This document shows, in pieces, positions 33,703 through 41,679 of a DNA stretch of 64,000 bases (the stretch's first letter is position 1; each line of letters starts with the position of its first letter). This stretch comes from Streptomyces celluloflavus (GTDB lineage: Bacteria; Actinomycetota; Actinomycetes; Streptomycetales; Streptomycetaceae): contig JOEL01000003.1 of NCBI GenBank assembly GCA_000720995.1, forward strand, positions 124,001 through 188,000, read 5' to 3'. A program made the translations under genes and the position numbers. The notes under the pieces were generated by a model, which worked only from the letters and a program-made list of their open reading frames with translations, was not told where the DNA came from and did not search any database.

Positions 33703-35765
33703 CGCGCGTAGGGGCGGATCTGGACCAGGCGGAACGCCCCCTGGCCGGTCATCAGCCACTCGATGTCCAGCGGTCCGTCCCCGGCCGCATCCCCGAAGTG
33801 GGACTGCAACAACCTGCCGGTGAGGGCCAGGTCGGCCAGCCGGCGGCGCGTCCCGGCCGGCAGGTCCGTACCGGCCGAGCCGAGGGAGACCGTACGGCCG
33901 CCGCCCTCGACGGTGTTGTAGAGGTATTGCAGCGGCAGCACCGTTCCGTCGACGATCCGCTCGGGTGAGCCCGCGGAGCAGTTGAGGTAGACGTTGCGGA
34001 AGTCCGCGCGCCTCGTCGGGTCGCAGGTGACCAGGACGCCGCCGAGTTCCGCGGGGACGTACCGCTGGATGATCACCCCCATATAGGTGTCGTCCGGGGC
34101 GATACCGGCCTGGTGGCGCAGGAGCACGCCGCGCGGCGAGAACAGGGAGGCCCATACCTGGCGTACCGCGTCGAGGAGTTCGCCGGTGCCGTGGACGGCG
34201 GTGACCGAGGCGTAGACCCCGGCCGCGGAGAAGCCGGGCAGGTCCTCGGCGTTGGCGGAGGAACGCACCACCAGGCGGTGGGGGCCGGTGAGACCGGGCG
34301 GGAGTACCCCGGTGATCCGCCGGACGATCCCGTCGGGCACCGGGGTGTGGCGGATGAGGTGTTGCAACTGCCGGCAGAGCGGGTCCAGCGCCTGCGGTGC
34401 GGGGGTGGCGAGGGCGTCCTTGAGCCGGCGGACGGCCTGCCGCAGCGCCGGGGAGGAGATGAGGAAGCGGTGTTGCAGGGCGAACGGCAGGGCGATCCCT
34501 TCGGGGGCCGTGACGGTACGGGCGGCGAACTCGGCCGCCGCCCGCCGGAGTTCGCCGGTGGCGTGCCCGGTGCCGTCGCCGGGGTGCGCGCCCGGCAGGC
34601 CGAGGCGGGACGCGAGGTGGCCGTACAGGTCCCGGCGGGGCGGCCGCGGCCGGCCGTAGTAGGCGGTGAGATCGGCGGTACGGCGCTCCAGGACGTGGTG
34701 GAGCTCGCCGAGCTGGGCGGCCTTGGTGCCGTAGCGGTCCCGGTCGGTGCGGCGCAGCAGGTGCAGGGGGAGCGCGGGCGCGTCGGCGAGCCGCGGCGGC
34801 GCCAGCCGGATCCGCGGCCGGGGCCGGTCCGCCGCTCGCGGGGCCGGGGCCCCGGCCAGCGGTACGAGGGTGATCTCGTCGTCGCCCACCCGGTAGCGGA
34901 CCCAGGCGCCGTTCAGGCCGTCCCGTTCGATGATCCGGTCCAGGTCGCGGACGATCGCGTTGGGGATGCCCCAGCCGGCGGCGAGGACATTGGTGTGGGA
35001 GAGCGGGGTGCTGGGCTCGGTGTGGAGGAACCCGGCGACCCGCGGTACGTCATCCGGCAGACAGGCCATGGCCACGATGTCCGCCCGGCCGAGTCCGGCG
35101 GCGGCCGCCGCGTACTCCCCGGCGGTCCGGAAGTGGCGCAGCCGGCCGGTGGCCTCGCCGGGGTTGAGCGGTGTCCTGGTCCGGTTGCCGAAGAGTTCGT
35201 GGGCGAGGATCCGCGGCACCCGGTCGTCGCCGATCGCGGTGAGTTCCTGCTCCTGGCCGTGGTTCGCCGGTTTCAGCAGCAGCGGCAGTGTGTCGTCGAC
35301 CCGGTGGCGGACGAAGCCGTAGAACTCGTCGAGAAGGGCGCCGGACATGGTGTCGGCCTCGGTCGTCTCCAGGACGAGGAAGGGGCGTTCCCCGGCTTCG
35401 GTGTGGGTGTGGGTGTGGGTGTGGGTGTGGGTGTGGGTGTGGGTGTGCAGCGAAAGGACGCCCAGCAGGAAGCGGCGCTCCGGGGCCGTGTACACCGAGG
35501 CGTTGAAGTCGTCCAGGCAGGCGTCCAGCGCCGCCAGGTCCATACCGAGGACGCGGGTGGCGACGTAGTCGACGTGGAAGGGGTGGACGGCCGTGTCGAG
35601 CAGATGCCAGGTGCGCTCGGCGCGGTCCACGACGACCTTCAGGTACGGGTGGCCGGCCAGGACGCCGGAGAGGGTGTGGAAGAGCGGCAGTGACAGGCGT
35701 CCGCCGACGGCCGTGCGGTCGGTGACGGGGCCGGGCGCGCCGACGGGGAGGGCGGCGGTGGTCAT
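33699..35765 (-). CDS. PEP synthase/pyruvate-phosphate-dikinase-like phosphotransferase, reordered domains
   Basis: 688 residues. A unique N-terminal part is followed by a swivelling phosphohistidine-like domain (STPLSHTNVLAAGWGIPNAI, candidate H257). The ATP/PEP-binding domain is C-terminal (RLVVRSSANAEDLPGFSAAG from about residue 495, ending GPLDIEWLMTGQGAFRLVQIR). PEP synthase and rifampin phosphotransferase have the ATP domain first, while glucan water dikinases have the order seen here. The protein carries eight His-Thr dipeptides (about residues 106-121). It is coupled by 4-base overlaps to an ATP-grasp ligase before it and an MFS gene after it. I infer ATP-driven phosphorylation of a small molecule. 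Confidence 0.8.
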   Translation of the reverse strand: MTTAALPVGAPGPVTDRTAVGGRLSLPLFHTLSGVLAGHPYLKVVVDRAERTWHLLDTAVHPFHVDYVATRVLGMDLAALDACLDDFNASVYTAPERRFLLGVLSLHTHTHTHTHTHTHTHTEAGERPFLVLETTEADTMSGALLDEFYGFVRHRVDDTLPLLLKPANHGQEQELTAIGDDRVPRILAHELFGNRTRTPLNPGEATGRLRHFRTAGEYAAAAAGLGRADIVAMACLPDDVPRVAGFLHTEPSTPLSHTNVLAAGWGIPNAIVRDLDRIIERDGLNGAWVRYRVGDDEITLVPLAGAPAPRAADRPRPRIRLAPPRLADAPALPLHLLRRTDRDRYGTKAAQLGELHHVLERRTADLTAYYGRPRPPRRDLYGHLASRLGLPGAHPGDGTGHATGELRRAAAEFAARTVTAPEGIALPFALQHRFLISSPALRQAVRRLKDALATPAPQALDPLCRQLQHLIRHTPVPDGIVRRITGVLPPGLTGPHRLVVRSSANAEDLPGFSAAGVYASVTAVHGTGELLDAVRQVWASLFSPRGVLLRHQAGIAPDDTYMGVIIQRYVPAELGGVLVTCDPTRRADFRNVYLNCSAGSPERIVDGTVLPLQYLYNTVEGGGRTVSLGSAGTDLPAGTRRRLADLALTGRLLQSHFGDAAGDGPLDIEWLMTGQGAFRLVQIRPYAR
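35401..35448. repeat. Hexanucleotide microsatellite, 8 units
   Basis: Seven perfect GTGTGG units and one GTGTGC inside the dikinase-like gene. The 6-base period stays in frame, so slippage would change the His-Thr count without breaking the gene. Confidence 0.95.
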
Positions 35766-37135
35766 ATCCGGGCACCCCCGGTCCCGGCCGGAGCCGTCGG
35801 CAGGACGTGCGGCAGGGCGTCCACCAGGGTGCGGAAGTCGGTGAGGACGGTCCGCGGGTCGGCGGCGGAGAGCAGGCAGAGCGCCGCCATGGTGTTGGCG
35901 CCCGCGGCCGGGTCGTAGACCGGCACCACGGTGCCGTCGGGCAGTGAGCTCTCGGCCACCACGGAGAGCCGACTGCCGTCGCTGACCGGGACGGCGTCCG
36001 CCACGGTCGGGAAGTCCCAGATCCGCCGGCCGGGCCAGGCGTCGCCCGCGCCGTCGACGGCCAGCACGACGAGCGAACCGGCCGCGCCGCGCGCCTCGTT
36101 CGGGGTGCGCACCTGCGCCGGCCAGGTGACCGGGCGTCCCAGGAGGTGGTCGGTGAGCAGGCCGATGAGGTCGATACCGAAGACCTCCTCGGTCTGCGGG
36201 ACGGTCATCGCGCCGCCGAATCGGGCGGCGGTCTCGATCACCCACATGCGGCCGCCGGCCCCGAGCTTGATCTCGGTGTGCGTCCCGCAGTTCTCCAGGC
36301 CCAGCGCGTCCACGGCGTCGCGGGCCAGGGCGACGACGCGGTCCTGGGCGGCGGGCGGCAGCGCGGCGGGGGTGATCCCGGCGCGCTCGGTGAACGGCTC
36401 GACCGTGGGCATCCGCCCGCTGAGGCAGACGGGATGGAAGTGGCCGTCGGCCACCACGCCTTCCACGCTCACGTAGTCGCCCCACCCCGGCTCGTCGAAC
36501 CAGTCCGCGGCCGAGCCCCGCACGATCTCCTCGACGAGGAAGTCGGCGCCGGCACCGGCCACATGGAGTTCGGCGTAGCCCAGTTGCGCGGATTCGGCCA
36601 TGACGTCCCGGGCCCGGGACCAGGCCGCCGGTATCTCCGCCGCGGACCTGATGATCCGGTGCGCCGTGGAGCCCGCGCTCCAGGCCGCCTTGAGCAGCAG
36701 CGGGAAGGTCAGCGCGGCGGCCGCCCGGTGCAGCTCCCGCTCGGTGGCGACGGGGCGGAACCGGGGCTGGGAGATGCCCCGTTCCTGCCAGGTGCGCCGC
36801 ATCAGCCGCTTGTCGCGGGCGAGCGTGCAGGAGTCGCCGGCGCCGGGCAGGCCCAGTTTCGCGCAGGCTTGTGCGACGGCGACGACGGCGTACTCGGAGA
36901 AGGTGACGACCGCGTCCGCGCCCACCTCCTGGGCGTGGTCGACGATCAGCGACACCAGGTCGTGCCGCTCGGGCTCGGCGGGGGCCACGACCGAGGCGCA
37001 CAGGCGCTCGGCGGCGGCGGTGGGCGGCAGCGCGCTGAGCGCCAGCACGTGCACGACCGCCTTCGCGGCGACCCGGGACAGCGCGTACCCCGGCGGCGGG
37101 CCACCCTTGGCATGGACGAACAGCACCGTGCTCAC
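35762..37135 (-). CDS. ATP-grasp carboxylate-amine ligase-like protein
   Basis: 457 residues. The ATP-grasp core is visible: DKRLMRRTWQERGI, LTFPLLLKAAWSAGSTAH (ATP-binding Lys), DFLVEEIVRG and the metal-binding CGTHTEIKLGAGGRMWVIE, followed by ARFGG. The group includes L-amino-acid ligases and peptide-antibiotic ligases, which activate a carboxylate as acyl phosphate and join an amine. GTG at 37135 follows GAGGAG at 10 bases. It is the first gene of a coupled operon with a dikinase-like protein and an MFS transporter, divergent from a PAS-LuxR regulator. Confidence 0.85.
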   Translation of the reverse strand: MSTVLFVHAKGGPPPGYALSRVAAKAVVHVLALSALPPTAAAERLCASVVAPAEPERHDLVSLIVDHAQEVGADAVVTFSEYAVVAVAQACAKLGLPGAGDSCTLARDKRLMRRTWQERGISQPRFRPVATERELHRAAAALTFPLLLKAAWSAGSTAHRIIRSAAEIPAAWSRARDVMAESAQLGYAELHVAGAGADFLVEEIVRGSAADWFDEPGWGDYVSVEGVVADGHFHPVCLSGRMPTVEPFTERAGITPAALPPAAQDRVVALARDAVDALGLENCGTHTEIKLGAGGRMWVIETAARFGGAMTVPQTEEVFGIDLIGLLTDHLLGRPVTWPAQVRTPNEARGAAGSLVVLAVDGAGDAWPGRRIWDFPTVADAVPVSDGSRLSVVAESSLPDGTVVPVYDPAAGANTMAALCLLSAADPRTVLTDFRTLVDALPHVLPTAPAGTGGARI

Positions 37136-37470
37136 AGAAATCCGACTCCTCGAACGTGCGGAAACGGGCGGGGGAAACGGCGGGACCAGGCGGACATACC
37201 GCCCGCGATCCCTCTGCTCCAGCCAACCAGCCGGGCGCCGCCGCACACTCCGCTTCCGGCGGTGCGCGGTCAGGCAAATGCCTTAGTTGCAGGAGCCGTT
37301 GAAGTGCTGTGAAGGTTTTGTGATGACGTATGGCGGATGTGACCGTTGCGTCGCAGACCTGCGTAGGCCAGGTCGGCCGAAAACCGGGCATGCCCGACGA
37401 CCGCCGGGGATACGCATACCGATGTCACCCCGGGCAAACCGGTTGAATCTTTCATGACAGAGAGGCCGTC
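37136..37470. other. Divergent control region, ATP-grasp operon / PAS-LuxR gene
   Basis: 335 bases without a gene. It contains two inverted repeats, AGGCAAATGCCT (37272-37283) and GACCTG-7-CAGGTC (37356-37374), either of which could be a LuxR-type operator. The relatively AT-rich part around 37270-37330 is the likely promoter area. Confidence 0.5.
37272..37283. promoter_or_regulatory. Short palindrome, possible LuxR-type operator
   Basis: AGGCA-AA-TGCCT, 137 bases upstream of the ATP-grasp start. Too short to be certain. Confidence 0.3.
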
Positions 37471-38760
37471 GTGGACAAGACCAGTCTCCGCTCGCTGCTC
37501 GCGCAGCTCCCCGTGCTCTGGTGGGAGGCCGACGGGCAGCTGCGCACCGTCGAGAGCGGCGGTGGCGCCTTCGGCGACGACATCCGCACCGCGCGGCGGT
37601 TCCTCGACACCCTGCGGCAGGACATCGCCGCACCCTGGCGCTCCCCCGGAACCCGCCACTGGCAGGTGCGGTTCGAGGGGCGGGTCTTCGACGTGAGCTG
37701 GCCCCTCGGCGACGCCCCGGCCGACGGCCGGACCCGCGGTGTGGCCGCGGTGGCGGGCGCGGGCACCACCGCCGCCCGCCGTGACGGGGCGTTCGCGGAC
37801 TTCGTCCCCGCCCCGGCCTTCATCCGGGACCATGACGGCCGCTATCTCTGGGCGAACCACGCCTACGCCCACCGCTACGGCACGACGCCGGAGAACGTCA
37901 TCGGCAAGACGGTGCACGAACTCCACTCCCCCGCCGCCGCGGCCCAGTTCCTCGCCCTGGACCAGGACGTCCTCACCCGCGGCAAACCCCTGCGGCACAC
38001 CTTCACGTACCAACGCGACGACGGCGGCAGCGGGCAGGCCGCGGGCCACCGGTTCCCCTTCCGGGAGGGCGCGCAGACCCATGTGGCGGGCATCTACGTG
38101 GACATCACCGACTGCACCCGGGCGGTGAACCAGCGCCGGGAGGCCGAGGAGAGCCTGCGCGCGCTGCGCGACCACAGCGGACTGCCCTGTGCGCTGCTCT
38201 CGGCGGGCGGCCGGATACAGCAGGCGAGCACGGCCGCCGCCGAACTGCTCCAGACCCGGCTCTCCGACCTCGTCGGCCGCCGGGCCGACACCCTGCTGGC
38301 CCCGCTGCCGGAGCTCGACGGGCTGCACCACCGATGGCATGACCTGATATCCCGTCGCAGCAGGCGGGTCCAGACGTCCGCGGTCTTCGTCGACGCCCGG
38401 GGAGCGCAACGCCGCGCCCGGCTGCATCTGACGACGGTCGGCCGGAGTTCGGCCCGTGCGGCGAGCGTCTGGGCGGTCGTCACCCACCAGGGGCTGGCCC
38501 ACGAGCCCCAACCGCCGCTCACCGCCAGCCAGCTCCGCATCCTGTCGCTGCTCGCCGGCGGTCGCAGCAACGGCGAGATCGCCACCTCGCTGCGGCTCTC
38601 CCGCCAGACGGTCGACTACCACCTCAGCCGCCTGCGGGCCCTGCTGGGCGCCACCACCCGCCCCGCCCTCGTCGCCCGCGCCTACGTCCTGGGCATCCTC
38701 GCCCCCCAGACCTGGCCCCCGCGCTCCGCCACAGCCACCCATCCGCAGAGCTACGCCTGA
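37471..38760 (+). CDS. PAS-domain LuxR-family transcriptional regulator
   Basis: 429 residues: an N-terminal PAS-like segment (1-105, LWWEADGQLRTVE), a clear PAS domain (109-210, PAFIRDHDGRYLWANHAYA), a third PAS-like segment (about 225-345) and a C-terminal LuxR HTH (350-398, LTASQLRILSLLAGGRSNGE, LRLSRQTVDYHLSRLR). PAS domains sense small molecules, oxygen or redox. GTG start follows AGAGAGG. Divergent from the ATP-grasp operon and its likely activator. Confidence 0.88.
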   Translation: MDKTSLRSLLAQLPVLWWEADGQLRTVESGGGAFGDDIRTARRFLDTLRQDIAAPWRSPGTRHWQVRFEGRVFDVSWPLGDAPADGRTRGVAAVAGAGTTAARRDGAFADFVPAPAFIRDHDGRYLWANHAYAHRYGTTPENVIGKTVHELHSPAAAAQFLALDQDVLTRGKPLRHTFTYQRDDGGSGQAAGHRFPFREGAQTHVAGIYVDITDCTRAVNQRREAEESLRALRDHSGLPCALLSAGGRIQQASTAAAELLQTRLSDLVGRRADTLLAPLPELDGLHHRWHDLISRRSRRVQTSAVFVDARGAQRRARLHLTTVGRSSARAASVWAVVTHQGLAHEPQPPLTASQLRILSLLAGGRSNGEIATSLRLSRQTVDYHLSRLRALLGATTRPALVARAYVLGILAPQTWPPRSATATHPQSYA

Positions 38761-39011
38761 CGCCGGTGGCGGGGGCGTGGACCCCGTCGGCCCGCGCCTC
38801 GCACCGGCATCACCGCCCCGGACCCGCCCGCGCCCGGCCATCGGGACACCAGGGCGGGCGCGGACCGCACTTGTACGGCGCACCAAGCCCCAACTCCCCA
38901 ACATCCCAAGGGAACTGACCGACAGTCGGTGCAACTGCATGCGCGCCGAATACGTCTCGGCATGTGGGTCTCCACGGCTCATCTCAACCGACCGGACACA
39001 AGGGGGAACGT

Positions 39012-39389
39012 ATGCGGACGAGGAAGGCGCTCGGCGGGGTTCTGGCCGCCGCCACGCTCACGGTGGGGCTGGGTTTCGCGACCGCCCCGTCGGCGGCGGC
39101 CGCGAGCAACTGCTGGCCCGGCGAGAGCAACAGGTGGTACTGCAACAACGTGTCGGGGGCACCGGTCTACGGCATCATCGGCAACAACCACTCCTACCCC
39201 GACCCCGACACGGTGGTGGGGTACATGAACTCCAACCCGAGCTGGTTCTACTGCAAGGAGGACGGCCAAGCCTGGGTGGGCGGACCTCACCCGACCCGCT
39301 GGCTCATGACCGTGGCGGACAACGGCCGGCTCGGCTTCATGAAGGACACGGCCATCTCCAGCGAGACGGACCCCGTTCGGGACTGCTGA
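39012..39389 (+). CDS. Small secreted cysteine-containing protein
   Basis: 125 residues. A Sec signal peptide (about residues 1-31, ending PSAAAA) gives a mature protein of ~95 residues with four cysteines (SNCWPGE, WYCNNVSG, WFYCKEDGQ, PVRDC-end), enough for two disulfides, and many Trp, Gly and Asn. The spacing PVYGIIGNN and WVGGPHPTRWLMT recalls bacterial SH3-like secreted proteins, but I do not assign a family. It starts after AAGGGGGA and is followed by a terminator hairpin. Likely extracellular. Confidence 0.7.
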   Translation: MRTRKALGGVLAAATLTVGLGFATAPSAAAASNCWPGESNRWYCNNVSGAPVYGIIGNNHSYPDPDTVVGYMNSNPSWFYCKEDGQAWVGGPHPTRWLMTVADNGRLGFMKDTAISSETDPVRDC

Positions 39390-39810
39390 CGCACCGCGCA
39401 CCCGCGGGACCGCCCGGTGGACGACACCGGGCGGCCCCGCGCCGCACCGCGGTCCGCTACCGCCCCGTGCTTGTCCACCCGGCCGACGCGCCCGGTCCCG
39501 TACCGACGCGCCCCGGCGAACACGCCCGCCGGGCGTGTGGTCCGTGCCAACGGCGCGGCGGTGGGGGCGGCTTCCTGTCCGGCTCGGCCATCCGGCGGAT
39601 GCGGTGGTGCCGGGGTGGTCCGCCCCCCGCGGCCATTCCGGTGATCGGCGCCCGATAGCCGGAAGGCCGGTGTGATCCTGCCGCTCCGTTCGCGTAATTC
39701 GCCCGATAATGGGGCATCCTGGCACGGCTCAGCCGCGTCCGGTCCCGTCCCGAGAACGCGCCGCCGACGCCCCGTGCCTCATCCTCACCGGAACGAGGGG
39801 TGCATGCCGC
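39390..39810. other. Gene-free interval with terminator
   Basis: 421 bases between the secreted protein and the APC permease. It starts with a strong hairpin (39410-39434). The permease promoter should lie in the last ~150 bases, where GATAATGGGG (39703-39712) is the only AT-richer stretch. Confidence 0.5.
39410..39434 (+). terminator. Terminator after the secreted protein gene
   Basis: 10-bp perfect arms CCGCCCGGTG/CACCGGGCGG with the 5-base loop GACGA, 21 bases after the stop codon. Confidence 0.75.
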
Positions 39811-41448
39811 ATGGAGATGCCCACCGCCACCGCGCCCGAGGATCCGGGGCTCAAACGGGACATCGGGCTGATCGGCCTCGTCTGGGCCTCCGGGGGATCC
39901 ATCATCGGGTCCGGGTGGCTGTTCAGCGCGCTGCTCGCCGCGCAGGCGGCCGGCACGGCGGCGCTCGTCTCCTGGGGGATCGGGGCGCTCGCCATCATCG
40001 TGCTGGCCTTCGTCCACGCCGAACTGGGCGCCATGTACCCGGTCGCGGGCGGCACCGCGCGCTTCCCGCACTACGCGTTCGGCAGCGCCGCCGGTGCGTC
40101 CTTCGGCTGGTTCTCCTGGTTGCAGGCGGTCACCGTGGCGCCGATCGAGGTCATGGCGTCGCTGAACTACCTCAGCATCCACGCCCCCTGGGTGCAGACC
40201 GGCAGGAACCATCTGACGGCCGGTGGATACGCCCTGGCCGTCGCCTTCATGGCGTTCTTCGTCGTCGTCAACTTCTTCGGCATCAGATGGCTCGCGCACA
40301 CCAACAGCGTGGCGACGTGGTGGAAGGTGGCCGTCCCGCTCGTCACCGTCATCGGCCTCGCCGCGACCGCCTTCCACGGCGGCAACTTCGGCTACCAGGG
40401 CTTCGCCCCGTTCGGCGCCAGGGGCGTGCTCTCCGCCATCAGCACCAGCGGCATCATCTTCGCGCTGCTCGGCTTCGAACAGGCCGACCAACTGGCCGGC
40501 GAGAGCCGCAATCCGGCCAGGGACCTCCCGCGCGCGGTCATCGGCTCGATCCTCATCGGCGTCCTCATCTATGTGGCGCTCCAGGTGGTCTTCATCGCGG
40601 CCCTGCCACAGAGCGCGTTCGCGCACGGCTGGGCCAGTCTCACCTTCCCCGGCAAGACGGGCCCGTTCGCCGGGCTCGCCACCTCGGTCGGCCTCGGATG
40701 GCTCGCCGTTCTCGTGTACATCGACGCGGTCGTCTCGCCGTCCGGTACGGGGCTGATCTACACCACCGCCACCTCACGGGTCTCGTACGGGCTGTCCCGT
40801 AACGGCTATGTGCCCGCGGTCTTCGAGCGCACCACCGCGCGCGGGGTCCCCTGGGCCGGTCTGCTCTTCGCCTTCGTCATCGGGCTCGTCGTGTTCCTGC
40901 CGTTCCCCACCTGGCAGAAGCTGGTCGGCTTCGTCACGTCCGCGAGCGTGCTGATGTACGCGGGGGCGCCGCTGGCCTTCGGGTGCCTGCGCAGACAGGA
41001 CCCGGACCGGCCCCGCCCGTACCGTCTGCCCGGCGGCATGTTCTGGGCACCCGTGGCCTTCATCGTGGCGAACCTGATCATCTACTGGGCGGGCTGGGAC
41101 ACCCTGTGGCGGCTCGGCGTGGCGATCGCGCTCGGCTATCTGCTGCTGGGCGGCTCGGCGCTGCTGGGGCTCAACCCGCGCACCCCGCACATGGACTGGC
41201 GCTCCGCGCAGTGGCTGCCGGTGTATCTCGCGGGCATGGGCGTGCTCTCCTGGCAGGGCGGATTCTGCAGTACGGGCCCGGCCTCGGCGGCGTCCTGCGG
41301 GGCGACCGACGCCATTCCGCTGTGGTGGGACATCGCGCTCATCGCCGCCTTCAGCCTGGCGATCTACTTCTGGGCGCAGTCCGTCCGGCTCCCGGACGCG
41401 GAGACCCGGGAGTACATCGGCTCCGTCGAGGTGATCCCCGGCGGATGA
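39811..41448 (+). CDS. APC-superfamily amino acid permease
   Basis: 545 residues with twelve or more hydrophobic segments. The family's first-helix motif is seen in IGLVWASGGSIIGSGWLFSA, and FALLGFEQADQLAGESRNP matches the helix-6 region of amino-acid transporters. ATG at 39811 was taken because the conserved region starts about 20 residues later; the ribosome site (GAGGGG) is rather far away. The next gene is a diaminopimelate decarboxylase homologue, suggesting a basic amino acid or its precursor as substrate. Confidence 0.9.
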   Translation: MEMPTATAPEDPGLKRDIGLIGLVWASGGSIIGSGWLFSALLAAQAAGTAALVSWGIGALAIIVLAFVHAELGAMYPVAGGTARFPHYAFGSAAGASFGWFSWLQAVTVAPIEVMASLNYLSIHAPWVQTGRNHLTAGGYALAVAFMAFFVVVNFFGIRWLAHTNSVATWWKVAVPLVTVIGLAATAFHGGNFGYQGFAPFGARGVLSAISTSGIIFALLGFEQADQLAGESRNPARDLPRAVIGSILIGVLIYVALQVVFIAALPQSAFAHGWASLTFPGKTGPFAGLATSVGLGWLAVLVYIDAVVSPSGTGLIYTTATSRVSYGLSRNGYVPAVFERTTARGVPWAGLLFAFVIGLVVFLPFPTWQKLVGFVTSASVLMYAGAPLAFGCLRRQDPDRPRPYRLPGGMFWAPVAFIVANLIIYWAGWDTLWRLGVAIALGYLLLGGSALLGLNPRTPHMDWRSAQWLPVYLAGMGVLSWQGGFCSTGPASAASCGATDAIPLWWDIALIAAFSLAIYFWAQSVRLPDAETREYIGSVEVIPGG

Positions 41449-41498
41449 CGGCCGGTCGGCGAACGGCACCCCGTCGAGCACACGACGGTTCCGGGGAC

Positions 41499-41522
41499 GG
41501 TGGCGGTGGCGGTGGCGGTGGC
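41499..41522. repeat. Four GGTGGC hexamers upstream of the decarboxylase gene
   Basis: Perfect 6-base tandem repeat, four units, in the non-coding gap between the permease and decarboxylase genes. Probably simple slippage sequence. Confidence 0.8.
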
Positions 41523-41679
41523 GGGGATACGGTCCGCGGGCCATTCGGAGGCTTCCGCCCGCCGCCTCGCCGACCGGCGGGAGCCTCATAAAATATGGGG
41601 CTCAGCACCGGAAGAATGCGCTTTCGTCATCGCGCACCCGGGCCGCAGGATGGCGGCGAGCCTGCTTACGGGAGGAACT

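Noticed and set aside
33699-37391. Reading the dikinase-like gene as one 1230-residue protein
   Set aside because: The upstream half overlaps the well-supported ATP-grasp gene in another frame and has shadow composition; the ATG at 35765 overlaps the ATP-grasp stop as expected for coupling.
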